This document shows positions 8,620 to 14,983 of a stretch of DNA of 45,204 nt, piece after piece; the stretch's first letter is position 1; each line of letters begins with the position of its first letter. The notes below the pieces were generated by a model, which saw nothing but the letters and a program-made list of their open reading frames with translations, searched no databases and was not told where the DNA came from. Source of the DNA: Microseira wollei NIES-4236 (GTDB lineage Bacteria; Cyanobacteriota; Cyanobacteriia; Cyanobacteriales; Aerosakkonemataceae); assembly GCF_020521235.1 (NCBI RefSeq), contig NZ_BLAY01000077.1, positions 1-45,204 on the forward strand. The letters are read 5' to 3'. The translations under genes were made by a program, and so were the position numbers.

Positions 8620-8755
8620 AAATTTCTCGTGATGTAACTGCTTCATGGACTGATTTAAAATCCGAAACTGAGAAATCGATGCCATGAATAATCGACGCAT
8701 AAAGTGCGATCAATTTTGATAATAAACTTGGAAAAGCAAGAGGAGGATTATGATT

Positions 8756-10135
8756 ATGATGCGTAAATTTTTTGTCACCGTGTTCGCTGCCAACCGACGC
8801 GCCCTTCTTAACCTTGGTGATTACCACTTAGATTTGTTCCAGGCAACGGCAAAAGCTTCAGAAAATGATGAATTTACCATTGAGGGGTTGCTCACTTTAG
8901 CAGAAATTGAGCGGTTGGTTGAGGGCGGTTACCGAGTGCTGGTTGAGGCAGAATCTTCCAAACGCGCACGCGCCACTCAAGAGGTGACTGGATTTCCAGA
9001 GTGGATGCAGGCAATGGGAGAAGAGCGCGGCGAGGAAGAAAGCGCCGCACCACCGGCGGGATATTTAACGGTAGCAGGGATAGAGTCCAGTCTGCAATAC
9101 CTGTCCTCTTCCTATCCCTCAATCTGCCAAGCGATCCAGCTACCAGAGCAAACCTGGGAAAAAAGGACGAGCAGAGCAATTAAAATTGCCAACGGATCGG
9201 ATGGCAATCGTCCGGGTATTTTGCTGATAGGAGGTGTTCATGCTCGCGAGTTAGTCAACCCCGACTTGCTATTATCCTTTGCCTTGAAGTTGTGTCAGGC
9301 ATACAAAGCGGGGACAGGACTACAGTTTGGCAAAAAATCCTACGATGCCTCTACTATTCAAGAGATTGTCAACAAATTGGATCTGTTTATCTTTCCGCTG
9401 GTCAACCCGGACGGACGAGCGTTTGTGCAGTCTCCCACGGGAGATCCAATGTGGCGCAAGAACCGCAACCCTAACCCAGGTCAGTCCCGGCTAGGAGTTG
9501 ACCTCAATCGCAACTTCGATTTTCTCTGGTCAAGTGGAATTGGGACTAGCTCCAATCCTCGTGACGATATTTTCAAGGGCAATGCAGCGTTCTCAGAACC
9601 AGAAATCCGCAATGTTCGCTATTTGCTGGATACGTATAAAAATATCACCACGATGCTAGATATCCATTCCTATTCGGAGTTGGTAATGTATCCCTGGGGA
9701 GACGACGAGAACCAGACAAACAATCCAATCATGAACTTTTACAACTCTGTCTACGATGGCTTACGTGGAAAGGTTGGAGATGCCAACTATAAAGAATACA
9801 TTCCTCTAGCAGACTTGAATTGGTTTACAACAACCTGCAATCGAGTCAGAGATGCGATCAAAACTGTCAGAGGTAGAGTCTACAAGATTCAACCAAGTGT
9901 GGGACTCTATCCCACCACAGCCACTTCGGATGATTACGCTTACAGCCGTCACTTTATTGATGCTAGCAAGCACAAAGTTCTAGCTGGGGTGATCGAAACG
10001 GGAAAAGAATTTCAACCTCCCTATTCCGAAGCGTTGAATATCATAGCCGAAATTTCCGCTGGGTTAATTGAATTCTGTCTCGCTTCCATAACCGTTGTGG
10101 AAGCTACACCGGAGGTTGTTTTGGAAAGAACATAG
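8756..10135 (+). CDS. M14-family zinc carboxypeptidase with N-terminal prodomain
   Basis: 459 residues. Of three in-frame ATGs (8750, 8756, 8759), 8756 has the best distance from AGGAGG (8741-8746). Residues 1-95 form a prodomain-like segment (FFVTVFAANRRALLNL) without a signal peptide. The peptidase domain carries the zinc ligands H162 and E165 in GGVHARELVNP and H304 in LDIHSYSEL, the substrate-binding DLNRNFDF motif near 249-255, and the catalytic Glu E414 in GVIETGKEF. All key residues of a metallocarboxypeptidase are present, so it should remove C-terminal residues from peptides. Lack of a signal peptide means the location is uncertain. It is part of the hydrolase run at 6.8-12.5 kb. Confidence 0.93.
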   Translation: MMRKFFVTVFAANRRALLNLGDYHLDLFQATAKASENDEFTIEGLLTLAEIERLVEGGYRVLVEAESSKRARATQEVTGFPEWMQAMGEERGEEESAAPPAGYLTVAGIESSLQYLSSSYPSICQAIQLPEQTWEKRTSRAIKIANGSDGNRPGILLIGGVHARELVNPDLLLSFALKLCQAYKAGTGLQFGKKSYDASTIQEIVNKLDLFIFPLVNPDGRAFVQSPTGDPMWRKNRNPNPGQSRLGVDLNRNFDFLWSSGIGTSSNPRDDIFKGNAAFSEPEIRNVRYLLDTYKNITTMLDIHSYSELVMYPWGDDENQTNNPIMNFYNSVYDGLRGKVGDANYKEYIPLADLNWFTTTCNRVRDAIKTVRGRVYKIQPSVGLYPTTATSDDYAYSRHFIDASKHKVLAGVIETGKEFQPPYSEALNIIAEISAGLIEFCLASITVVEATPEVVLERT

Positions 10136-10191
10136 ACGAAGGGTAGGATTGCGATCGCATTGAGGAAATTGACTTGAGAAGAGATGCGATC

Positions 10192-10243
10192 GCGATCGCT
10201 TTTAACCAGGGTCTTGATTGGGCTATTGGGATGCTATGAGGTA
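10192..10243 (-). pseudogene. Second short remnant of a CHASE2 kinase gene
   Basis: CTTTTAACCAGGGT (10199) and the next 30 bases match the intact kinase gene at 3133-3176 at about 38 of 44 positions, in the same orientation. The segment encodes part of the CHASE2 domain (about residues 104-118). It is too short to code and is taken as a relic. Confidence 0.6.
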
Positions 10244-10270
10244 AATTTGTAATAATCGGTAGGTTATATT

Positions 10271-11023
10271 ATGATCTTGCAGTTAAAATGCCAACGTTTT
10301 GTCGCACTTTTTTCTTCTATCTTTATAGTTACCAACATGATGTTGATTTCTTCTAGTGCTTTGGCTTGGGACAGTGCTGCTGGCAATCCCACCCATCCAA
10401 CTCATAGTTACCTGACAGAATGGGCTATCGAGCAACTCCAAGTTCAGTATCCAGAATTGCAGCAATTTCGGAACGTGATTATTGAAGGAGCAAATGCAGA
10501 ACTGCATGAACTGCCAGTTTCAGGGACAAAGTACGGAATAGATTTTGAGGCTAAGCGATTACAACACCAGGGAACCAATGAAGGCTGCAATGACATCCAG
10601 GGTTGGTGGCAGGACAGTTTGACGGCTTATCGTCAAGGTAAAAAGGAGCAAGCATACTTTCTTTTAGGTGTAATGCTCCACATGATTCAAGACATGGGAG
10701 TTCCAGCTCACGCGAACAAGGTTTATCATCAGGGAAACCTGACGGAATTTGACAATTTTGAATTTCTGGCTCTTTCCAATTGGAAACCTAAATTCGATGA
10801 TATTAATCGACAAGATCCAGGCTATTCACAGCCGTGGCAATATTATGCCTTCAGCCAAAACTGGACTCATGCTGATGCTCCAAACTATAATGACCGTGAC
10901 TCTTTTTCCAAGTTTTGGTTGACAGCTAGTAGATCTGAGCGCAGATTGTTAAGCAACCGTCAGGGACGTACATGTTACTTAACGATGTGGGCACTAAACT
11001 CTGCGGTTAAATCGTTTAGCTAA
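10271..11023 (+). CDS. Exported zinc-dependent phospholipase C/P1-nuclease-fold protein
   Basis: 250 residues with a signal peptide ending SSSALA after residue 32. The mature protein would begin with Trp (WDSAAGNP); in the Bacillus cereus phospholipase C and P1 nuclease families the mature N-terminal Trp is a zinc ligand. Further candidate ligands are H45 in THSYLTEW, H137/D141/H147 in LHMIQDMGVPAHANK, and the acidic cluster TEFDNFE near 158-164, which fits the usual motif less exactly. It probably hydrolyses phosphate esters (phospholipid or nucleic acid) outside the cytoplasm. It stands alone between a repeat-rich gap and the amylase gene. Confidence 0.78.
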   Translation: MILQLKCQRFVALFSSIFIVTNMMLISSSALAWDSAAGNPTHPTHSYLTEWAIEQLQVQYPELQQFRNVIIEGANAELHELPVSGTKYGIDFEAKRLQHQGTNEGCNDIQGWWQDSLTAYRQGKKEQAYFLLGVMLHMIQDMGVPAHANKVYHQGNLTEFDNFEFLALSNWKPKFDDINRQDPGYSQPWQYYAFSQNWTHADAPNYNDRDSFSKFWLTASRSERRLLSNRQGRTCYLTMWALNSAVKSFS

Positions 11024-11038
11024 TGCGATCGCACCTCT

Positions 11039-11069
11039 TGTAGGGTGCGTAGAGAGCGGTGTACGGCAC
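11039..11069. repeat. GTAGGGTGCGT-type hairpin repeat
   Basis: GTAGGGTGCGTAGAGAGCGG and GTGTACGGCAC form a degraded version of the hairpin at 5859-5897. It follows the phospholipase-like gene directly. Confidence 0.45.
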
Positions 11070-11140
11070 TATCAATTCTTGAAAAACTAAAGAGTCGCAG
11101 TAATAAGCCTTGATTGAACGCATTTTAAGAGGAGATAAAC

Positions 11141-12484
11141 ATGGGTGTAATGATGCAAGCTTTCTACTGGGATTGTCCCAAAGTAGATAATAAAGAATTT
11201 ACTTGGTGGAACTACATTCAGGAAAAAATTCCTGCCCTCGCTGCAGCAGGCTTTTCATCCTTATGGCTGCCTCCGGCACACAAACCAGCAAATATTGATG
11301 GCGCATCTATGGGCTACGATCCTTACGATTATTACGATCTTGGTGAGTACGATCAAAAAGGTCGCGTCGAAACATGGTTTGGGTCAAAGCAAGCATTACT
11401 CGATCTGATTAATTTGGCTCACTCACATAATCTAACTGCGATCGCTGATATGGTCATCAATCACAATAACGGTGCTGATGAGCAAAAAGTTAATCCAATA
11501 GACGGAAAGTCTCGATGGACAGAGTTTAAAAAGGTAAAAAGTGGCAAATTTCTGCGCGATTGGAAATGTTTTCACCCCAGTTCTTATGAAACCTGGGATG
11601 GTGCAACCTTTGGAGATATGCCAGACCTCTGCCATCGTAATCCATACGTCTATATAGAGATCTTTAATTTAGCCAAATGGCTACTTGAAGAAATTGGCTT
11701 TGATGGGTTTCGGTATGATTTTGTTAAAGGTTACGGTACTTGGGTTACTAAGGCAATCCAAGAGGGAAGATATACCAAAAACGGTCAGCCGTTTAAGCCC
11801 TATGGCGTTGCCGAAAACTGGTCAAGCGATCGCGAAATCAACGACTGGCTCAAAGACGTCAATGAATGGAACGACAATCCAGTTGATGCCTTCGACTTTC
11901 CTCTGAGATATAAATTAAAAGATCTCTGCGATAAATTTGGATTTAGCCTGAGACAATTAGCGACCGATGGAACTGTAGTTAAAGGCCAGCCCTTTAGCGC
12001 GGTCACTTTTGTTGATAACCATGATTTTAGAGGTGGAGATACTCCTCCAATTATCAATGATAAACTTTTGGCTTACAGCTTCATTCTCACCCATGAAGGC
12101 TATCCCTGTGTTTATTGGCAAGACTACTACAATTTGGGTTTAGCCAAAGAAGGAACACCCAATGGAATTACTGCACTGGTAAAGGTTCACGAAACTCTTG
12201 CCGCAGGTTCTACAAATATTCTGTGGGTAGATGACAATTTATATATCATGCAACGGACTGGCCGGGATGGCAAACCTGGCTTAGTTTTCGTTCTCAATAA
12301 TAGAGGCGATCGCTGGAATGGAGCATGGGTATCAACCCAATGGCATAATGTAGAATTTAAGCCTGTGGCTTGGTGGAGCCGTCAACAAATGGATACGCCT
12401 AATAACCAACGTGCCTATGCTGATGGTCGCGCTCAATTTTGGGCACCACCTCGCGGGTATGTGGTCTATGCACCGCAGGTTTAG
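11141..12484 (+). CDS. GH13 alpha-amylase, cytoplasmic
   Basis: 447 residues, ATG preceded by AAGAGGAG. All four GH13 signature regions are present: DMVINH (about 103-108), GFDGFRYDF with nucleophile D193, GVAENW with acid/base E225, and FVDNHD with D295. It should hydrolyse alpha-1,4 glucans. No signal peptide and the catalytic domain starts at once, so it probably acts on intracellular glycogen or maltodextrins. The C-terminal beta domain (about 365-447) is complete. Likely monocistronic. The gene is followed by three overlapping HIP1 octamers (about 12486-12505). Confidence 0.93.
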   Translation: MGVMMQAFYWDCPKVDNKEFTWWNYIQEKIPALAAAGFSSLWLPPAHKPANIDGASMGYDPYDYYDLGEYDQKGRVETWFGSKQALLDLINLAHSHNLTAIADMVINHNNGADEQKVNPIDGKSRWTEFKKVKSGKFLRDWKCFHPSSYETWDGATFGDMPDLCHRNPYVYIEIFNLAKWLLEEIGFDGFRYDFVKGYGTWVTKAIQEGRYTKNGQPFKPYGVAENWSSDREINDWLKDVNEWNDNPVDAFDFPLRYKLKDLCDKFGFSLRQLATDGTVVKGQPFSAVTFVDNHDFRGGDTPPIINDKLLAYSFILTHEGYPCVYWQDYYNLGLAKEGTPNGITALVKVHETLAAGSTNILWVDDNLYIMQRTGRDGKPGLVFVLNNRGDRWNGAWVSTQWHNVEFKPVAWWSRQQMDTPNNQRAYADGRAQFWAPPRGYVVYAPQV

Positions 12485-12550
12485 GGCGATCGCGATCGCG
12501 ATCGCAACCCCCTGATAACTACCAGATCTCTCCAGAAAACAACCTCAAGG

Positions 12551-12613
12551 GCAGGCAGGATGCCCACCCCACAAGAATTTTTTGGCCTTTGTGGGATGGG
12601 CATCTTGCCCGTC
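12551..12613. repeat. GCAGGCAGGATGCCCACC hairpin, copy 1
   Basis: GGCAGGATGCCCACCCCACAA pairs imperfectly with TTTGTGGGATGGGCATCTTGCC across a T-rich loop. The second copy is at 13501-13563, nearly identical. It lies at the same place in both halves of the duplicated block. Confidence 0.75.
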
Positions 12614-12680
12614 TGAGTTATTTGGGCAACAGGTCTAATCAACGCGATCGCACGCCCCTATGTATGCGATCGCACCTACA

Positions 12681-12876
12681 TTATTCCCCGGTTAAGTCGA
12701 ACGCGATCGTAAACTCAGCGTGGGGAATCAATCGCCGCAAGGCAATCAGATGCCCTTGGGCATCGCTGCGATTGCGAAGTCGGGCGACGGTAATGCGCTG
12801 CAAGTTAGGGAATTGGCGGATAATTGCCCACGGGAAAAGCCGCGCTATGCAAGGCGCTGTTGTGAATGTCGTTCAT
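12681..12876 (-). pseudogene. Frameshifted copy of the 64-residue protein gene
   Basis: The minus strand reads ATG at 12876 but the frame is lost near 12838, where this copy has TTTT and the intact copy (13609-13803) has TTT. After the shift it encodes FPWAIIRQFPNLQRITVARL and on to EFTIAFDLTGE, nearly identical to the intact copy, ending in TAA at 12681. One extra T in a homopolymer explains the break; a sequencing error is possible. Confidence 0.75.
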
Positions 12877-13018
12877 CGTTCTATCCTTGTAGTTAGTTGT
12901 GTTTAGTTGGGGCGATCGCACTCCCATGCGATCGCCCTTCACAAGATCGGGCAGGCGCGACTGGTTGCGTCCCCAAAGGCGATCCGGACTGTCTGCCCTT
13001 GATTGTGTCTATCTACTC

Positions 13019-13072
13019 ACACTTTAGTGTAAGACGCTGGTTATGTCACCTATAGTGTGAATACTTTAGTGT
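13019..13072 (+). promoter_or_regulatory. Triple operator-like site before regulator gene 1
   Basis: There are three ACACT-N2-AGTGT-type dyads: ACACTTTAGTGT (13019-13030), CACCTATAGTGT (13047-13058) and ATACTTTAGTGT (13061-13072). Centres are 28 and 14 bases apart, and the last ends three bases before the ATG at 13076. The same arrangement precedes the second regulator gene (13923-13978). Autorepression by the encoded Xre-type proteins is the natural inference. Confidence 0.7.
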
Positions 13073-13075
13073 TAA

Positions 13076-13348
13076 ATGAGCGCAGATCCGACAGAAAAAG
13101 AGTTAACTTTGAAAAACCTCCGGAACAATCTAGACATCTCTCAAGAGGAGTTGGCACGAAGACTGAATCTGAGTTTTCGGACTATTGGTGAATGGGAAGG
13201 AGGGAAGAAAGTACCGCGATTTGATAACGCACTCGCATTGGCGCGTGAGTTGGGGGTGTCTTTGAAAACCCTTGCACTAGCGATGCGACTGGACATTGAG
13301 GGTATTCCGGATGATGCGCCAATGCAAGGCGACACAGAAAAAGATTGA
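13076..13348 (+). CDS. Xre-type helix-turn-helix regulator 1
   Basis: 90 residues. The Cro/CI-type HTH spans about 12-70: LKNLRNNLDISQEELARRLN, then FRTIGEWEGGKKVPRFDNAL. The C-terminal tail is short and acidic (GIPDDAPMQGDTEKD). It is a close relative of the regulators at 13982 and 14257 and of remnants at 13392 and 14549. There is no enzymatic domain. Three operator-like dyads lie directly upstream and leave little room for a ribosome site, suggesting repression at or near the start codon. A role as a local repressor is inferred; targets beyond the array are unknown. Confidence 0.85.
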   Translation: MSADPTEKELTLKNLRNNLDISQEELARRLNLSFRTIGEWEGGKKVPRFDNALALARELGVSLKTLALAMRLDIEGIPDDAPMQGDTEKD

Positions 13349-13391
13349 AAATCTCCTTGGGGCGATCGCACTTTATCCAGTCGGCGCGTGC

Positions 13392-13463
13392 GCGATCGCC
13401 ATACGGTTGGATGTAGAAGGCGTACCTGACGATAGTACAACAGAGCGATCGCGGCTCTTGTAG
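13392..13463 (+). pseudogene. C-terminal remnant of another Xre-type regulator
   Basis: The frame AIAIRLDVEGVPDDSTTERS, ending in TAG at 13461, parallels LALAMRLDIEGIPDDAP of regulator 1. The HTH part is missing. It is a leftover of a further array copy, just before the duplicated hairpin block. Confidence 0.65.
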
Positions 13464-13500
13464 GGTGCGTTATAGACCTCTCCACAAAACAACCTCAAAG

Positions 13501-13563
13501 GCAGGCAGGATGCCCACCCCACAAGAATTTTTTGGGCTTTGTGGGATGGTCATCTTGCCCGTC
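13501..13563. repeat. GCAGGCAGGATGCCCACC hairpin, copy 2
   Basis: Nearly identical to 12551-12613 and at the equivalent position in the second half of the duplicated block (13478-13803). Confidence 0.75.
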
Positions 13564-13608
13564 TGAGCGAAGCGATCGCACGCGCCTATGTATGCGATCG
13601 CGCCATTA

Positions 13609-13803
13609 TTATTCCCCAGTTAGGTCGAACAAAATCGTAAACTCAGCGTGGGGAATCAATCGCCGCAACGCCATCAGATGCCCTTCTGCATCGCTACGGT
13701 TGCGAAGTCGGGCGACGGTAATGCGCTGCAAGTTAGGCAATTGGCGGACAATTGCCCACGGGAAACGAGACGCAAGGGTAGCGCCGTTGCAAGTATGGTT
13801 CAT
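13609..13803 (-). CDS. 64-residue protein, divergent from regulator 2
   Basis: The ATG at 13803 is preceded (on its strand) by AGAGG at good spacing; a longer in-frame start upstream lacks a site. The protein is compact: FPWAIVRQLPNLQRITVARL, then NRSDAEGHLMALRRLIPHAE and FTILFDLTGE. I recall similar small proteins in cyanobacteria but cannot name a function. It is transcribed away from regulator 2, with the triple operator between them, so both may be controlled by the same sites. A frameshifted copy holds the same place relative to regulator 1. Confidence 0.7.
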   Translation of the reverse strand: MNHTCNGATLASRFPWAIVRQLPNLQRITVARLRNRSDAEGHLMALRRLIPHAEFTILFDLTGE

Positions 13804-13922
13804 CAGACAAACCTCTGTTATATAAATCTGTACCAATGAGAAACTGAGGAAATGGCAAACGTGTATTGCTGCCTGAATTGGCAACCCAATACTGTTTGCT
13901 GTTCTTTTTTGCCTCTAAATCA

Positions 13923-13978
13923 ACACTTTAGTGTTGAAAGCCAAATTTGTCAACACTATGGTGTGGAAACTTCAGTGT
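13923..13978 (+). promoter_or_regulatory. Triple operator-like site before regulator gene 2
   Basis: The dyads are ACACTTTAGTGT (13923-13934, extended by one more pair to AACACT/AGTGTT), ACACTATGGTGT (13953-13964) and a weaker ACTTCAGTGT (13969-13978). Centres are about 30 and 14 bases apart, almost the geometry seen at 13019-13072, and the last dyad ends three bases before the ATG at 13982. Conservation of both sequence and spacing supports a real binding array. Confidence 0.7.
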
Positions 13979-13981
13979 CGT

Positions 13982-14260
13982 ATGTCAGAAAGCCAAAATC
14001 AACGAGAACCGACGTTAAAAGAACTTAGAGAAAGCTTGAACCTGTCTCAGGAAGATTTAGGGCGACGCATAAATCTTAGTTACCGGACGATCGCCGAATG
14101 GGAGGGAGGGCGAAAAGTGCCGCGTTTCGACAATGCGATCGCACTAGCACGAGAGTTAGGGGTTTCCCTGAAAGTCCTAGCAAAATCCATCGGACTGGGG
14201 GTAGAAGGTTTACTCGACGACGCGCCAAAAGAGCGATCGCAAACCAAAGATGACCCATGA
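13982..14260 (+). CDS. Xre-type helix-turn-helix regulator 2
   Basis: 92 residues from the ATG at 13982 (the longer frame from 13931 would read through the operator). The HTH includes LKELRESLNLSQEDLGRRIN and YRTIAEWEGGRKVPRFDNAI. The tail contains GLLDDAPKERSQTKDDP. The stop overlaps the next ATG (ATGA at 14257-14260), so regulator 3 is translationally coupled. The first 150 bases are almost identical to the broken gene at 14549, pointing to recent duplication. Confidence 0.87.
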   Translation: MSESQNQREPTLKELRESLNLSQEDLGRRINLSYRTIAEWEGGRKVPRFDNAIALARELGVSLKVLAKSIGLGVEGLLDDAPKERSQTKDDP

Positions 14261-14532
14261 AGTCGCAAGAACAACCCACTTTGAAATCACTGCGAGAAAG
14301 AGCAAATCTAACGCAGCCTGAGTTAAGTCGCCGAATCAATGTAGGAATTCGGATTATCGGTGATTGGCAGAGAGGAGAGTCGATTCCTCGGTTTGATCGC
14401 GCCGTCGCATTAGCCCGCGAGTTGGGAGTGTCCCTCAAAGTCCTGGCAAAGTCTATGGGAATAGATGTAGCGGATTTAGTCAACGATACCCCAGAAGAGC
14501 GATCGCAATCTGATGATGAAGCTAACCCATGA
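14257..14532 (+). CDS. Xre-type helix-turn-helix regulator 3
   Basis: 91 residues, starting in the ATGA overlap with regulator 2. The HTH is more diverged: LKSLRERANLTQPELSRRIN, then IRIIGDWQRGESIPRFDRAV. The recognition-helix region differs from regulators 1 and 2 (VGIRIIGDWQ versus LSYRTIAEWE), so it may bind another site or form mixed dimers. The tail DLVNDTPEERSQSDDEANP is acidic as in the others. Confidence 0.85.
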   Translation: MKSQEQPTLKSLRERANLTQPELSRRINVGIRIIGDWQRGESIPRFDRAVALARELGVSLKVLAKSMGIDVADLVNDTPEERSQSDDEANP

Positions 14533-14548
14533 CTAATGACTCAAAAGC

Positions 14549-14877
14549 ATGTTAGAAAGCCAAAATCAACGAGAACCGACGTTAAAAGAACTTAGAGAAA
14601 GCTTGAACCTGTCTCAGGAAGATTTAGGGCGACGCATAAATCTTAGTTACCGGACGATCGCAGAATGGGAGGGAGGACGAAAAATGCCGCGTTTTGACAA
14701 TGGGATTCGCCCAAAGGGCGTTCGCGCAAGCGAAGGGAGGCATATCCGCTTCGCCCAATCGCACTAGCACGAGAGTTAGGGGTTTCCCTGAAAGACCTAG
14801 CAAAATCGCTCAGACTGGAGGTAGAAGGTTTATCAGATGATACCCCAGAAGAGATATCGCAACCCCCTGATAACTAA
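14549..14877 (+). pseudogene. Xre-type regulator 4, disrupted by a repeat inserted in a HIP1 site
   Basis: From the ATG at 14549 the gene copies regulator 2 almost base for base to GACAATG (14702). There a 55-base segment (14703-14757) replaces two bases of the HIP1 octamer present in regulator 2. The net gain of 53 shifts the frame and ends it at 14767. The remaining 3' part (ARELGVSLKDLAKSLRLEVE and on to TAA at 14875) is intact in another frame. The truncated product keeps the HTH up to PRFDN and might still bind DNA. Confidence 0.85.
14703..14757. repeat. 55-base repeat-like insert in a HIP1 octamer
   Basis: The insert reads GGATTCGCCCAAAGGGCG at its left, TTCGCGCAAGCGAAG in the middle and CCGCTTCGCCCA at its right. 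It contains nested inverted repeats (CGCCCAAAGGGCG; TTCGC/GCGAA). Comparison with regulator 2 shows it sits exactly where GCGATCGC stood. Confidence 0.75.
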
Positions 14878-14878
14878 C

Positions 14879-14977
14879 TCAAGTTGCTAGTTATCTCATA
14901 CATAGTAGCTAATGGCTAATGTCAGTAAAAATCATATATTAGCCATTAGCCATTAGCCATTAGCCATTAGCAACTTG
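14879..14977. repeat. Heptamer-containing element (TTAGCCA type), copy 1
   Basis: CAAGTTGCTAGTTATCTCAT at the left and TTAGCAACTTG at the right enclose GCTAATGGCTAATG, AGTAAAAATC and tandem TTAGCCA heptamers. The same ends are found at 31192 and 37706. Similar to the STRR heptanucleotide repeats described in cyanobacteria. Confidence 0.75.
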
Positions 14978-14983
14978 GATTAA

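Larger units (their letters stand above)
12485..13018. other. Repeat-rich intergenic region upstream of the regulator array
   Basis: It contains tandem overlapping HIP1 sites, an imperfect hairpin (12551-12613), a broken small gene on the minus strand (12681-12876) and further HIP1 copies. The stretch 12519-12876 is a diverged direct repeat of 13478-13803, so the block was duplicated with the regulator genes. Confidence 0.75.

Noticed and set aside
12439-12906. 155-codon plus-strand frame after the amylase gene
   Set aside because: It overlaps the amylase end, runs through repeats, and is antisense to the conserved small gene whose frame is the real one.
13076-14532. Classical toxin-antitoxin pair among the Xre regulators
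   Set aside because: No known toxin fold is recognisable; the 64-residue protein is a possible partner but unproven, so it is kept as a finding only.
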